From the NCBI GenBank assembly GCA_019454165.1, contig CP075367.1:767971-831970 (forward strand): a DNA stretch of 64,000 bases. The letters run 5' to 3'. Below, piece by piece: positions 1 through 8,661 of the stretch. Source of the DNA: Anaerolineales bacterium. Its GTDB lineage: Bacteria; Chloroflexota; Anaerolineae; Anaerolineales; UBA11579. The translations under genes were made by a program, and so were the position numbers. Numbering within the stretch: the stretch's first letter is position 1; each line of letters starts with the position of its first letter. The notes under the pieces were generated by a model. That model did no database searches and was not told where the DNA came from. It saw only the letters and a list, made by a program, of their open reading frames with translations.

Positions 1-642
1 GCGGTCACGCGCCTGATCTCGCTCGAGAACACCCACAACCGCTGCAACGGCGTGCCGCTCACCGCCGAATACACCCGCGCCGTGGCCGAGCTGGCCCATG
101 CCCGCGGGCTGAAATTGCATATCGACGGCGCCCGCCTGTTCAACGCGGCCGTGGCGCTGGGTGTGCCGGCGGCGGCCCTGGTGGCAGATGCCGACTCGGT
201 CACCTTTTGTCTCAGCAAGGGGCTGTGCGCGCCGGTCGGCTCGGTGCTGTGCGGTGATGAGGATTTCATCTATCGTGCTCGCCGCGCCCGCAAGCAGCTC
301 GGCGGCGGCATGCGCCAGGCTGGCATCCTGGCGGCGGCTGGCATCCTCTCGCTGACCCAGATGGTAGACCGCCTGGCCGAAGATCACGCCCGCGCCGCCC
401 GCCTAGCCGAGGGGTTGATGGAGTTCCGTGACTTCGTGGTGCCTACTCCCCACACCAACATCGTGCGCTTCCGCATGGCCGAAGGCTCCCAGGTGGACCC
501 GCAGGCTCTGACCGCCGCCCTGGCCGGTGAAGGCGTCTTGCTGGACTATGGCTACTATGAGGGCTTCCGTGCTGTCACCCACCACGGGGTGGAAGACGCC
601 GATATTGAGAGCACCCTGGCGGCAATTGCCCGCCATTTGTAG
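1..642 (+). CDS. ltaE: Low-specificity L-threonine aldolase, C-terminal part (5' end outside window)
   Basis: The reading frame is open from base 1, so the gene begins upstream of the window. The visible 213 residues are the C-terminal two thirds of a fold-type I PLP enzyme that cleaves L-threonine to glycine and acetaldehyde. Family marks are the LENTHN segment at bases 25-42, the HIDGARLFNA stretch whose Asp contacts the PLP ring nitrogen, and LSKGLCAPVGSVL, whose Lys is the expected Schiff-base lysine. The end matches the usual family C-terminus. No terminator follows; a palindromic repeat lies just after the stop. Confidence 0.9.
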   Translation, partial: AVTRLISLENTHNRCNGVPLTAEYTRAVAELAHARGLKLHIDGARLFNAAVALGVPAAALVADADSVTFCLSKGLCAPVGSVLCGDEDFIYRARRARKQLGGGMRQAGILAAAGILSLTQMVDRLAEDHARAARLAEGLMEFRDFVVPTPHTNIVRFRMAEGSQVDPQALTAALAGEGVLLDYGYYEGFRAVTHHGVEDADIESTLAAIARHL

Positions 643-648
643 CCAATC

Positions 649-673
649 GGGCGGGTCTGAGACCCGCCCCTAC
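649..673. repeat. GC-rich interspersed palindrome (copy 1 of 3)
   Basis: The core GGGCGGGTCTGAGACCCGCC is nearly perfectly self-complementary. The same element recurs at 24725-24753 and 37748-37776, where the middle reads TCTTAGA. It starts 7 nt after the aldolase stop. It could act as a transcript-end hairpin, but no T-tract follows. Confidence 0.75.
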
Positions 674-712
674 GCGTGTTGATCTGTTGGGGATTGCTTC
701 TGTGGATAACGG

Positions 713-844
713 CTTGGGGATTGTGCAATCTTCGATTGCTATGCCTGCCTTCGGCAGGCTCGCAAAGACGAAGGAGTGGGGTTGCGCCTTGGGGATTGTG
801 CAATCTTCGATTGCTATGCCTGCCTTCGGCAGGCTCGCAAAGAC
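713..844. repeat. Tandem direct duplication of a 57-bp REP-like element
   Basis: Bases 713-769 and 788-844 appear identical and lie 75 bp apart. Each unit carries the inner hairpin GCCTGCCTTCGGCAGGC, with flanks GATTGCT and CGCAAAGAC that resemble the ATTGCTTCG...CGCAATGAC elements at 37926-38003 and 61186-61220. The copies are close enough to suggest recent duplication. Confidence 0.75.
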
Positions 845-953
845 AGAGGAGTGGGTTTTATCCGCAGTTATCTGTGTTTATCTGTGGATGAAACCGCACT
901 CACCCCTTACTCAGCAATCCTTCACCTGTTGGCGGCTGGCCCAGCGAGCCGAA

Positions 954-962
954 TGTTATAAT
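954..962 (+). promoter_or_regulatory. Extended -10 promoter of punA
   Basis: TGT followed by TATAAT (957-962) is a perfect extended -10 (TGnTATAAT). No good -35 is visible. The predicted start near 969 gives a leader of about 48 nt with a GGAG at 1003-1006 before the punA ATG. Confidence 0.6.
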
Positions 963-1016
963 TTTGATTATTGTTCTTTAGCGTTCTTACTAACTTTCCA
1001 ATGGAGCAAAACATAG

Positions 1017-1853
1017 ATGGGTGATTTCCTCACCATTGCCGATATTCAAGCTGCAGCCTCTGCGATCCAGAAAAAAACTGACCACAAGCCCCGCGTAGGC
1101 ATGATCCTGGGCTCTGGCTTGGGTTCACTCGCCGAATCGATCGAAAATCCGCACTACGTCCCCTATGGCGAGATCCCGGGCTGGCCTGTTTCGGGCGTCA
1201 AGGGCCATGCCGGCCGCCTGGTGCTGGGCAGCTTGGAAGGCCAGAGCGTGGTCGTGATGCAGGGCCGCACGCATTACTACGAGGGCTACGATATGCCTCG
1301 CCTCGGCCTGCCCGTGCGGGTCATGCAGGCCCTCGGGATCGAGATCATCGTCATCACCAACGCCGCCGGCGCGGTCAACCCCAGTTTTGAGCCCGGCGAC
1401 CTCATGCTCATCACTGACCATCTCAACCTGATCGGCATGGCCGGCCAGAACCCGCTGCGCGGCCCCAACCTCGAGGAGCTTGGCCCGCGCTTCCCTGACA
1501 TGAGCCAGGTGTACGACCGCCAGCTGCTCTCGCTGACCCGCGAGGTGGCCGCCGCCGAGCATCTCGGCCTGCGCGAAGGCGTGTACTGCTGCCTGGCCGG
1601 CCCCAGCTTTGAGACCCCGGCTGACCTGCGCTTCCTGCGCGCCGCCGGCGTGGATGCGGTGGGCATGTCCACCGTGCCCGAGGCCACCATTGCCCGCCAT
1701 AGCGGCACGCGCGTGCTGGGCGTCTCCGGCATCAGCAACAAGGCCAACCTGGACGGCGAGACCGAGACGACCCACGAAGAAGTGCTCGAAGCGGGTAAGG
1801 TGTTGGCGCCCAAACTGACCCAGTTGGTTCGCGGAGTGCTGCGCAAGCTCTAA
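1017..1853 (+). CDS. punA: Purine nucleoside phosphorylase
   Basis: A 278-residue trimeric-type purine nucleoside phosphorylase, which converts inosine or guanosine plus phosphate to the free base and ribose-1-phosphate in cytosolic purine salvage. Motifs include GMILGSGLG near residue 28 (phosphate loop), GRTHYYEGY, the INAAG-like TNAAGAVNPSFEPGDLM, GPSFETPAD and MSTVPE. Length and order match the family. The ATG has a GGAG ten bases upstream and an extended -10 promoter about 50 nt away. It is not the MTA phosphorylase paralogue, which lies at 15656-16519. The next gene starts 12 bp downstream, so the two may be co-transcribed. Confidence 0.93.
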   Translation: MGDFLTIADIQAAASAIQKKTDHKPRVGMILGSGLGSLAESIENPHYVPYGEIPGWPVSGVKGHAGRLVLGSLEGQSVVVMQGRTHYYEGYDMPRLGLPVRVMQALGIEIIVITNAAGAVNPSFEPGDLMLITDHLNLIGMAGQNPLRGPNLEELGPRFPDMSQVYDRQLLSLTREVAAAEHLGLREGVYCCLAGPSFETPADLRFLRAAGVDAVGMSTVPEATIARHSGTRVLGVSGISNKANLDGETETTHEEVLEAGKVLAPKLTQLVRGVLRKL

Positions 1854-1865
1854 CGTGTCGCCCTC

Positions 1866-2564
1866 ATGGCTGAAGTTTTACGATTTTTCGTTCAATATGA
1901 AGCGGTCCTGTATTTCTTACTGGGCCTGGCTGGCATCCTCTACTTCTATCGCTTTTGGCTCGCCTGGCAGGAAGTGCGCGAGGCGCACTACGGCCTGGAG
2001 CGCCAGGCCAGCCGCGAGCGGCTGAACCAGGCGGCCCTGATGCTGTTTGCCATGCTTGTCATCGCGGTCGGGGTGTTCGTCATGGTCACCTTCGTGGCTA
2101 CGTCGCTGCCCGCCCAGGATCTGCTCGCCACGCCCACGCTGTCACTTTCCATGGATACCCAGACCGGCGCCACCACCGTCACCCCCGCCGGGGATGAGGT
2201 GCTGGCGACTGCCACCGCCTTGCCCACCGTGGCGGTCAACCCCGAGGCGTGCGTGCCGGCCCAGATAGAGATCACCGATCCTGAGCCGGGTGAATCGCTC
2301 AGCGGTTCGGTCTCCATCGTTGGCACAGTAGACGTTCCTAACTTTGGCTTCTACAAGTTCGAAGTGGCGCGTGCCGAGGAAGAATTGTGGCTCACCATCC
2401 AGGCCGGCCGCACCATCATCCGTGATGATGTGCTAGTCGAGAACTGGGACACCTCCCGCCTGCCCACCGGCGATTATGTGTTGCAATTGGTGGTGACCGA
2501 CAGCTCGGGCAGCGAACTGCCGCCCTGTCGTATCCCGGTGCGTATTGAGGCGCCCAGCTCATGA
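1866..2564 (+). CDS. Membrane-anchored protein with extracytoplasmic Ig-like domain, function unknown
   Basis: 232 residues. Two hydrophobic segments (about 14-33 and 56-80) are separated by a charged stretch. A Thr/Pro-rich linker follows (about 85-125), then a C-terminal domain of about 100 residues with the pattern ITDPEPGESLSGSVSIVGTV, typical of an Ig/Big-like beta-sandwich outside the membrane. I do not recognise a specific family. It overlaps the next gene by 4 bp (ATGA), so the two are translationally coupled. A role in envelope structure or sensing is inference. Confidence 0.75.
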   Translation: MAEVLRFFVQYEAVLYFLLGLAGILYFYRFWLAWQEVREAHYGLERQASRERLNQAALMLFAMLVIAVGVFVMVTFVATSLPAQDLLATPTLSLSMDTQTGATTVTPAGDEVLATATALPTVAVNPEACVPAQIEITDPEPGESLSGSVSIVGTVDVPNFGFYKFEVARAEEELWLTIQAGRTIIRDDVLVENWDTSRLPTGDYVLQLVVTDSSGSELPPCRIPVRIEAPSS

Positions 2565-3112
2565 GCGAACCCAAACTGCAAGCGACCCTGCGCCCCGTGG
2601 CCGAGGAAGACTACGCCGCCCTGATGGGGCTGGACCACGGCTACTCCACCGAATACGTCTGGCAGATGGAAGTAGACTCTGCCACGCCGCGCATGGGCGC
2701 CCGCTTCCGTGAGATGCGCCTGCCGCGCCTGATGCAGGTGGCCTACCCGCGCCCCAAGCAGGCCCAGGCCGGGCTGCTGGCGCAGCGCAGCCTGGCCCTG
2801 CTGGCCGAAGCCGAGGGCCAGCCCATCGGCTATGCGGCCCTCACCACCCAGCTGGTGCCCTCCACCGCCTGGCTGACGGATGTGGTCGTGGCGGCCAGCC
2901 AGCGCCGCCGCGGGGTGGGCAGCCGCCTGGTGCTCGGCGCCCAGGCCTGGGCGCGTGAGCACGGCTGCCAGCGCCTGGTGATGGAAATGCAGGCCAAGAA
3001 CCACCCGGCCATCAAGCTGGCCCAGAAGCTGGCCTTTGAATTTGCCGGTTTTAGTGACCGCTATTATGAAAATCAGGATATTGCCTTGTTCTTTGCCAAA
3101 CGCCTGGCATAA
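2561..3112 (+). CDS. GNAT-family N-acetyltransferase
   Basis: 183 residues with the Gcn5-related acetyltransferase fold. Motif A is VVAASQRRRGVGSRLVLGA (about 107-125; the R/QxxGxG/A acetyl-CoA pyrophosphate loop), followed by a helix and strand HGCQRLVMEMQAKNHPAIKLAQKLAF, in which N and A/F are typical of motif B. The N-terminal half is poorly conserved, so the acceptor substrate is unknown. Its start overlaps the upstream membrane-protein stop. Confidence 0.85.
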   Translation: MSEPKLQATLRPVAEEDYAALMGLDHGYSTEYVWQMEVDSATPRMGARFREMRLPRLMQVAYPRPKQAQAGLLAQRSLALLAEAEGQPIGYAALTTQLVPSTAWLTDVVVAASQRRRGVGSRLVLGAQAWAREHGCQRLVMEMQAKNHPAIKLAQKLAFEFAGFSDRYYENQDIALFFAKRLA

Positions 3113-3133
3113 CTCATTAAAAGTTGAAACCGC

Positions 3134-5035
3134 ATGGATGATTGGGTTCTGAGAAGTTTACAAACCATCAACCGAATATTCGAAGCTGGCATCGCCATCA
3201 CAGCGCTGTCGCTGTTCCTGCGCGCCCTCACCTTCAACCTGCGCGACCGCATCTCGCGCGCCTTCGCCGTCATCCTGGCCTGCGTCATGATCAGCTTCTC
3301 GGGCGAGGCCGTGGCCGGCGTGCTCAGCCAATCCAGCAGCCTGGAGGCCTGGCTGCGCCTGCAGTGGATGGGCACGCTGTTCCTGCCGCCCGCCTACCTG
3401 CACTTCTCTGACGCCCTGCTGGAGACGACCGGCCGGCCCTCACGCGGCCGCCGCCGTTGGGCGGTGCGCTTCTCGTACTTCGTTTCGGCGGCCTTCGCAC
3501 TGCTGTTGCCGACTACGCTGTTCCTCGGCCCGCTGGTGACCGGCGGCCAGCCGGTGCCGCATCTTACGCTGACGCCGCTCTCGCTAGGGTTCAGCGTCTA
3601 CTACGTCGTCACTATTTTGATGGCGCTCTCGGTCATCTACCGGGCCTGGAAACGCACGGTGCTGACCGCCAGCCGCCGCCGCATGACCTACCTGCTGGTC
3701 GGCTCGATCGCCGTGGCGGTAGGTAGCTATCCCTTCCTGCTGCTGGCCGGCGAGCTGGCTGCTGCCGTGCCGATCATCTTCTTCCTCACCGCATCCATCG
3801 CCAACGTATTCGTCTTCTACGCTATGGTGGCCATGGCGTATGCCACCGCCTTCTTCGGCGTGCCCTGGCCTGACCGCGTGGTCAAGAGCCGCCTGTTCCG
3901 CTGGCTGCTGCGCGGCCCGGTCACCGTCTTCATCGTCTTGGCGCTCATCCCCTGGGCGGATGATATTGGCCGCATTTTGCAAATTCAGGATGGGGTCGTG
4001 CTGCCCATCCTGGTGGGTTTGGCCACCTTGCTGGTCTCGCACGTGCTCACGCTGGCCGCGCCGGTGTTGGAGAAGTGGCTGATCTTTGGCGCCAGCGAAG
4101 ACGATATGCAGTTCCTGCAGGAGCTGCCCGAGCGCTTCCTGACTGATGCGGATATGCGCCAGTTCCTGGAAGCCGTGCTGGCGGCGGTGTGCGACCGCTT
4201 CCAGAGCAAGTCCGCTTTCGTGGTGGGCTTGCAGGATGGCCAGATGCAAACCGTGCTCGAAGTCGGCTCGCGCAATCTGCGTGACACCGACAAATCCAAG
4301 GACCTGCTTAAAGTGGCCGGCAAGCAGAACGGCACCCACGTATTCACCTGGAGCGGCTACCGCCTGCTGCCGCTGCACAGCAGCGATGGCGAGCGCTTCA
4401 TCGGCATGCTGGGCGTGCAGCGCGGCCGCCGCGGCGAGCTGAGCGAAGAGCAGCTGCGCGCCCTGCAGAGCCTGGGGGCGCGCGCCGCCCAGGCGCTCGA
4501 GGATCGCCAGCAGCAGGGCGAGGTGCTGCGCTCGCTGCAAAGCCTGACCCCGCGGGTCGAGGCCATTCAGCGCTTGCGGGCCGCCTCGCGCTATGACCAG
4601 GGCGAAGTGCTGAGCGATGTTGACAAGCTGCCCAAGTACAAGGACCTGGTCAAGTGGGTGCGCGATGCGCTGACCCACTACTGGGGCGGCCCCAAGCTGA
4701 CCCAGAGCCCGCTGCGCGGCCTGCAGGTGGTGCAGGGCGCCCTGGACGAGCACGAAGGCAACCCCTCACTGGCGATGCGCGCCATTTTGAAGACCGCCAT
4801 CGAGCGCAACAAGCCGGAAGGCGAGCCGCGCCTCAACGGCGAGTGGATGCTGTACAACCTGCTCGAAATGAAGTTCATGCAGGGCCGCAAAGTGCGCGAG
4901 GTCGCCATGCGCCTGGCCATGTCTGAGGCTGATCTGTATCGCAAGCAGCGCGTCGCCATTGAGAGTGTGGCGCGCAGTTTGCTTGAAATGGAAAAAGACA
5001 CTCTTGCTGTGAAGAATGGAAAGGAAACACACTGA
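3134..5035 (+). CDS. Multispanning membrane sensor with GAF domain and helix-turn-helix-like C-terminus
   Basis: 633 residues. About eight or nine hydrophobic helices fill residues 10-310 and resemble the N-terminal membrane domain of some histidine kinases. A GAF-like domain follows (about 335-455). There is no HisKA or HATPase domain: no H-box, N-box or GxGxG is visible. The last 120 residues are soluble and end in a helix-turn-helix-like segment, REVAMRLAMSEADLYRKQ (near 590-610), reminiscent of sigma region 4. The likely scheme is a one-component membrane sensor, but the output is inference. The stop overlaps the next start by one base (TGATG). Confidence 0.7.
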   Translation: MDDWVLRSLQTINRIFEAGIAITALSLFLRALTFNLRDRISRAFAVILACVMISFSGEAVAGVLSQSSSLEAWLRLQWMGTLFLPPAYLHFSDALLETTGRPSRGRRRWAVRFSYFVSAAFALLLPTTLFLGPLVTGGQPVPHLTLTPLSLGFSVYYVVTILMALSVIYRAWKRTVLTASRRRMTYLLVGSIAVAVGSYPFLLLAGELAAAVPIIFFLTASIANVFVFYAMVAMAYATAFFGVPWPDRVVKSRLFRWLLRGPVTVFIVLALIPWADDIGRILQIQDGVVLPILVGLATLLVSHVLTLAAPVLEKWLIFGASEDDMQFLQELPERFLTDADMRQFLEAVLAAVCDRFQSKSAFVVGLQDGQMQTVLEVGSRNLRDTDKSKDLLKVAGKQNGTHVFTWSGYRLLPLHSSDGERFIGMLGVQRGRRGELSEEQLRALQSLGARAAQALEDRQQQGEVLRSLQSLTPRVEAIQRLRAASRYDQGEVLSDVDKLPKYKDLVKWVRDALTHYWGGPKLTQSPLRGLQVVQGALDEHEGNPSLAMRAILKTAIERNKPEGEPRLNGEWMLYNLLEMKFMQGRKVREVAMRLAMSEADLYRKQRVAIESVARSLLEMEKDTLAVKNGKETH

Positions 5036-6087
5036 TGAATGAGTACAACCGCGCCAGAAATTCCTCTGCTCCGCGTCGTGAAGGGTGGGGCGGCTCGCTG
5101 GCCGATGACCATCTCGGGCCGGCCGGGCCAGCCCGCCGCCCGGGCGGCAGGCGCCCCGGCCAACGGCCCGCCGGCCCGCGTGGCGGTGGCAACCGCCAAG
5201 GTGGCCGCCAGGCGCCCAAGCCCAAGAGCGATGAAAGCATGGGCTGGGTCGACTGGCGCCGCGTCCTGGAGCTGCAGGAGAACGAGACGGTGTGCTATGC
5301 CGAAGTTGTGAGCTGGAACAAGGGCGGCCTGCTCGTGCGCGCTCAGGAGTTCCAGGGCTTCGTGCCGCGTTCGCACCTGCAAGCCACGGCCAACGGCCAG
5401 CGCGTGACCGAGAAATTGCTGGAAAGCTATATGGGCAAAGAGATGGAGCTCAAGGTGATCGAGTGTGACCCGGAGCGCGGGCGCATCGTGCTCTCCGAAC
5501 GCGCCGCCGAGAGCGCGCCTGGCTCCCGCCAGGGGCTGCTGCAGACCCTGCAGCCCGGCCAGCAGGTCGAGGGTAAGGTCACCAATGTCACCAACTTTGG
5601 CCTGTTCATTGACCTGGGCGGCGTCGAGGGGCTGGTGCACATCTCCGAGCTGTCGTGGGGCCGCGTCGGCCACCCGCGTGAGGTCGCCTCGCCCGGCCAG
5701 ATGCTCTCGGTGGTCGTGCTCGAGATCAACAGTGATCTCGAGCGCGTTTCGCTCAGCGTCAAGCGCGGCCAGGCCAACCCCTGGGCCAGCGTGCTGGAGC
5801 GCTTCCCCGAAGGCGCAGAAGCCAGCGGCGAAATTACCGAAGTTGTACACTTTGGTGCCTTCGCCAAATTGGAAGAGGGACTTGAAGGTTTGATCCATAT
5901 TACCCAGATGGGGCTGCACCACCGCCTTGACCCGCGTTTGGTGCTCGAAGCCGGTATGCAGGTGCAAGTGAAGGTGCTGCAGGTCGAGCCTGACCGCCAG
6001 CGCCTCAGCCTGCAACTGCTCGGCGAACCGTGGAAGGACCAGGCCGATGGCCCCGCCTGGCTCGAAACCCCAGGAGAGCATGCCTAA
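5035..6087 (+). CDS. S1 RNA-binding domain protein (ribosomal protein S1-like)
   Basis: 350 residues. An Arg/Gly/Pro-rich disordered N-terminus (1-65) precedes three S1/OB-fold repeats: about 78-145, 170-245 (EGKVTNVTNFGLFIDLGGVE then GLVHISEL) and 258-330 (SGEITEVVHFGAFAKLEEGL then EGLIHITQM). The second and third have the GxFV/I and GLxHIS cores. With only three domains, it resembles the short S1 homologues of Gram-positive and deeply branching bacteria rather than six-domain RpsA. It probably binds mRNA or the ribosome. Its end overlaps the start of ftsK. Confidence 0.85.
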   Translation: MNEYNRARNSSAPRREGWGGSLADDHLGPAGPARRPGGRRPGQRPAGPRGGGNRQGGRQAPKPKSDESMGWVDWRRVLELQENETVCYAEVVSWNKGGLLVRAQEFQGFVPRSHLQATANGQRVTEKLLESYMGKEMELKVIECDPERGRIVLSERAAESAPGSRQGLLQTLQPGQQVEGKVTNVTNFGLFIDLGGVEGLVHISELSWGRVGHPREVASPGQMLSVVVLEINSDLERVSLSVKRGQANPWASVLERFPEGAEASGEITEVVHFGAFAKLEEGLEGLIHITQMGLHHRLDPRLVLEAGMQVQVKVLQVEPDRQRLSLQLLGEPWKDQADGPAWLETPGEHA

Positions 6088-8320
6088 GAAACCTGCCCAG
6101 CAGCCGCGCAATATGGCAAACCAAGCCCCGCCACAGCGTTCGTTGTGGGAGCGGGTGGGCTGGCTGCAAGGCGGGCCGGCCGACTACGTCTCTGACGTGG
6201 TCGGCGTGCTGCTGATCGCGCTGGCGCTGATCACCATCCTCGGCCTGCTTGGCCTCACCGGCGGCGCGTGGCTCACCCCCTGGGTGGGCCTGTGGCGGCG
6301 CTGGCTGGGCTGGGGCTCGGTGCTGGTGGTGATCGGGCTGGGTTTGGCCGGCTGGCAGCTAATGCAGCGCCGCCGCCTGGGCGGCAGCCTCTCGCCCGCC
6401 CGCCTGATCTCGTTCGAGATCGCCGTATTCGCCTCGTTGGGTTTGCTCAGCCTGGTCACCGGCCTCTCGCTGGAGGAGGCCGAAGCCGGCCGCGCTGGCG
6501 GCCTGATCGGCTGGGGGCTGGCCGAGGGTTTGCATTTATTGCTCGATACGTTGCTGCCCAGTTGGCTTGCCCTCGGCATCACCGGCCTGGTCTTCTTCGC
6601 CGTGGCGGCTTTGGGCGGCCTGTGGGCCTTCAGCCAGGTGGCCTGGGCGCGCGGCCAGCTGAGCGCTGAGCCCAAGCTGCCCAGTTTTGAATTTGACGAT
6701 GAGCCGGTCTTCACTGCCTCGCCGATGGGCGCGGATACTGAGCCGGAAGATGAGCCTGTGCCGGCGCGCCCGCGCCGCCAACGTTTGCCGGCCGAGTATC
6801 GCAAAGATTTCAAGCTCAGCGAAGAGCAGAAGAAGCCTGCCAAGGTTGCGGTGGAGCGCTCTGCCGATCTGCCGCCGCTCAAGCTCTTGGTCGAGGAGCG
6901 CAGCACCCGCCCAGACGAACGCCACATCAACGAGATGGGCGGTCTGCTGGAGAAAGCGCTGGCCGAGCTGGGCGTGCCCGCCAAAGTGGTCGACTTCCAG
7001 GTTGGCCCAACGGTGACGCAGTTCGCCGTGGAGCCGGGCTATATCCAGCGCCCGGGTGACCCGCCGGGTGAGGGCGGCCAGCGTGTGCGCGTCGCCCAGA
7101 TCTCGGCCTTGCAGCGCGATCTGGCGTTGGCGCTTTCCGCCCAGCGGCTGCGCATCCAGGCGCCGGTGCCCGGCCGCTCCTACGTCGGCATCGAGGTGCC
7201 CAACCAGCGCACCATGACGGTGCGCATGCGCCCCATCCTCGAGAGCATGGCCTTCCATAAGCTCAACTCGCAGCTCGGCATTGCGCTGGGGCGGGATGTA
7301 TCAGGTGAGCCGATCGCGGCGGATCTGGCCAAGATGCCGCACCTGCTGGTGGCCGGCACCACCGGCTCCGGCAAGTCTGTGCTGATCTCGGCCATTGCGG
7401 TGTGCTTGATGATGAACAACAGCCCGGCCGATCTGCGCCTGGTGATGCTCGACCCCAAGATGGTCGAGCTGGTGCGTTTCAACGGGCTGCCGCATCTGAT
7501 CGGCAAAGTCGAGACTGAACTCGAGCGCATCACCGCCAGCCTGCGCTGGGTGGTGGCCGAGATGCAGCGCCGCTACAAATTACTGGAGAAAGAACGCGTC
7601 CGCGATATTGACGGCTTCAACCGCAAGATCGAGAAGAGCGAGGACGCCGAACGCCTGCCGCGCATTGTGGTGCTGATCGATGAGCTGGCCGACCTGATGA
7701 TGAACACCGCCGAGCACACTGAGAGCACGCTGGTGCGCTTGGCCCAGATGGCGCGTGCGGTCGGCATCCACCTGGTGGTGGCGACCCAGCGCCCCAGCAC
7801 CGACGTGGTGACGGGCCTGATCAAAGCCAACTTCCCCGCCCGCATTTCGTTTGCGGTGGCCTCGGCCATCGACTCGCGCGTGATCCTGGACACCACCGGC
7901 GCCGAGTCCCTGCTGGGCCGCGGCGACATGCTGTATCTCTCGCCCGAGGCGGCCGGCCCGATGCGCTCGCAGGGCGTCATGATCACCGACGCCGAGATCG
8001 AAGCGGTGATCGCCTATTGGCAAAAGGCCTGGGCGCCGGACGAAGATACCTCGGCCCCGTGGGATGGCCTGCTGCAGCGCGAAGCGCTCAGTGAAGACCG
8101 CGATGAGCTGATCGACCGCGCCATTGACGTGATCCGTGTCACCGGCAAATCCAGCGCCTCGCACCTGCAGCGCGCCCTCAAGGTGGGCTACCCGCGGGCC
8201 GCCCGCCTGGTGGATGAGCTGGAGGAGATGGGCGTGCTCGGCCCCGCCCAAAGCGGCGGCCGTGAGCGCGAGGTCCTGATGGATTTGGAGAACTTCGGCA
8301 ACGAGGATGACGCGGAGTAA
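6080..8320 (+). CDS. ftsK: FtsK/SpoIIIE-type DNA translocase
   Basis: About 746 residues. An N-terminal membrane domain with roughly four helices is followed by an acidic/Pro linker, an alpha domain, and the RecA-like motor: Walker A GTTGSGKSVLI and Walker B VVLIDELADLMM, with the ATQRPS stretch following. The C-terminal winged-helix gamma domain (about 670-740; SEDRDELIDRAIDVIRVTGK) would read KOPS/SRS-like polar DNA signals. It pumps chromosome DNA through the division septum. The ATG at 6080 has AGGAG at 6072-6076, which is close spacing, and overlaps the S1 gene by 8 bp. An in-frame ATG at 6047 is the alternative start. Confidence 0.93.
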   Translation: MPKKPAQQPRNMANQAPPQRSLWERVGWLQGGPADYVSDVVGVLLIALALITILGLLGLTGGAWLTPWVGLWRRWLGWGSVLVVIGLGLAGWQLMQRRRLGGSLSPARLISFEIAVFASLGLLSLVTGLSLEEAEAGRAGGLIGWGLAEGLHLLLDTLLPSWLALGITGLVFFAVAALGGLWAFSQVAWARGQLSAEPKLPSFEFDDEPVFTASPMGADTEPEDEPVPARPRRQRLPAEYRKDFKLSEEQKKPAKVAVERSADLPPLKLLVEERSTRPDERHINEMGGLLEKALAELGVPAKVVDFQVGPTVTQFAVEPGYIQRPGDPPGEGGQRVRVAQISALQRDLALALSAQRLRIQAPVPGRSYVGIEVPNQRTMTVRMRPILESMAFHKLNSQLGIALGRDVSGEPIAADLAKMPHLLVAGTTGSGKSVLISAIAVCLMMNNSPADLRLVMLDPKMVELVRFNGLPHLIGKVETELERITASLRWVVAEMQRRYKLLEKERVRDIDGFNRKIEKSEDAERLPRIVVLIDELADLMMNTAEHTESTLVRLAQMARAVGIHLVVATQRPSTDVVTGLIKANFPARISFAVASAIDSRVILDTTGAESLLGRGDMLYLSPEAAGPMRSQGVMITDAEIEAVIAYWQKAWAPDEDTSAPWDGLLQREALSEDRDELIDRAIDVIRVTGKSSASHLQRALKVGYPRAARLVDELEEMGVLGPAQSGGREREVLMDLENFGNEDDAE

Positions 8321-8335
8321 TAAGCGGGGGGAGAA

Positions 8336-8352
8336 CCTACCAAAATGGTAGG
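8336..8352. promoter_or_regulatory. Palindrome in front of higBA, putative HigA operator
   Basis: CCTACCAAAATGGTAGG has 7-bp arms around AAA and ends 14 bp before the higB ATG. Type II antitoxins with an HTH commonly bind such a palindrome to autorepress. A TAGTAT box (8361-8366) lies between the palindrome and the start. The binding assignment is inference from position. Confidence 0.5.
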
Positions 8353-8366
8353 CGATGTGATAGTAT

Positions 8367-8660
8367 ATGCGCGTAGTTGCCAGGAGCACATTACGAGAGT
8401 ATTGGGTTAAACACCCTGCAGTCGCAGAGGCTTTAAAAGCCTGGTATGCGGATGTCTCCCATGCGGATTGGAACTCACCGGCAGACCTGCGAAGGAATTA
8501 CGCTACAGTCAGCATTCTTCGAGATGCTCGGGCTGTCTTTAACATCAAAGGGAATCAATATCGTATTGTGGTGCGAATAAACTATGTTCTCAAACTGGTC
8601 TTTATTCGCTTTGTGGGCACACATACAGAGTATGACAAAATAGATGCAGAGAGTATCTGA
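8367..8660 (+). CDS. higB: HigB-family type II toxin (mRNA interferase)
   Basis: 97 residues, usual size for HigB_toxin proteins of the RelE superfamily, which cut mRNA on translating ribosomes. The N-terminal pattern MRVVARSTLREYWVKHP, the central VFNIKGNQYRIVVRINY and the C-terminal GTHTEYDKI are family landmarks. The final His-x-x-Tyr-Asp is typical. The antitoxin follows at once. Toxin-before-antitoxin order is characteristic of higBA. A palindrome lies upstream. Confidence 0.9.
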   Translation: MRVVARSTLREYWVKHPAVAEALKAWYADVSHADWNSPADLRRNYATVSILRDARAVFNIKGNQYRIVVRINYVLKLVFIRFVGTHTEYDKIDAESI

Positions 8661-8661
8661 C

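Larger units (their letters stand above)
643..1016. other. 374-bp intergenic stretch of repeats plus the punA promoter
   Basis: No convincing gene is present. It holds a palindrome (649-673), two direct copies of a 57-bp element (713-769 and 788-844), a TCTGTG(T)TTATCTGTGGAT-type motif near 870-890, and an extended -10 promoter at 954-962. Short open frames here are artefacts of the repeats: the same sequence gives repeated peptides in two frames. Confidence 0.7.

Noticed and set aside
676..1016. Short frames between the aldolase and punA
   Set aside because: They consist of the translated direct repeats, and the promoter of punA lies inside them.
4678..6111. 477-codon antisense frame spanning two genes
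   Set aside because: Covers the S1-domain and sensor genes, both with clear motifs; no ribosome-binding site.
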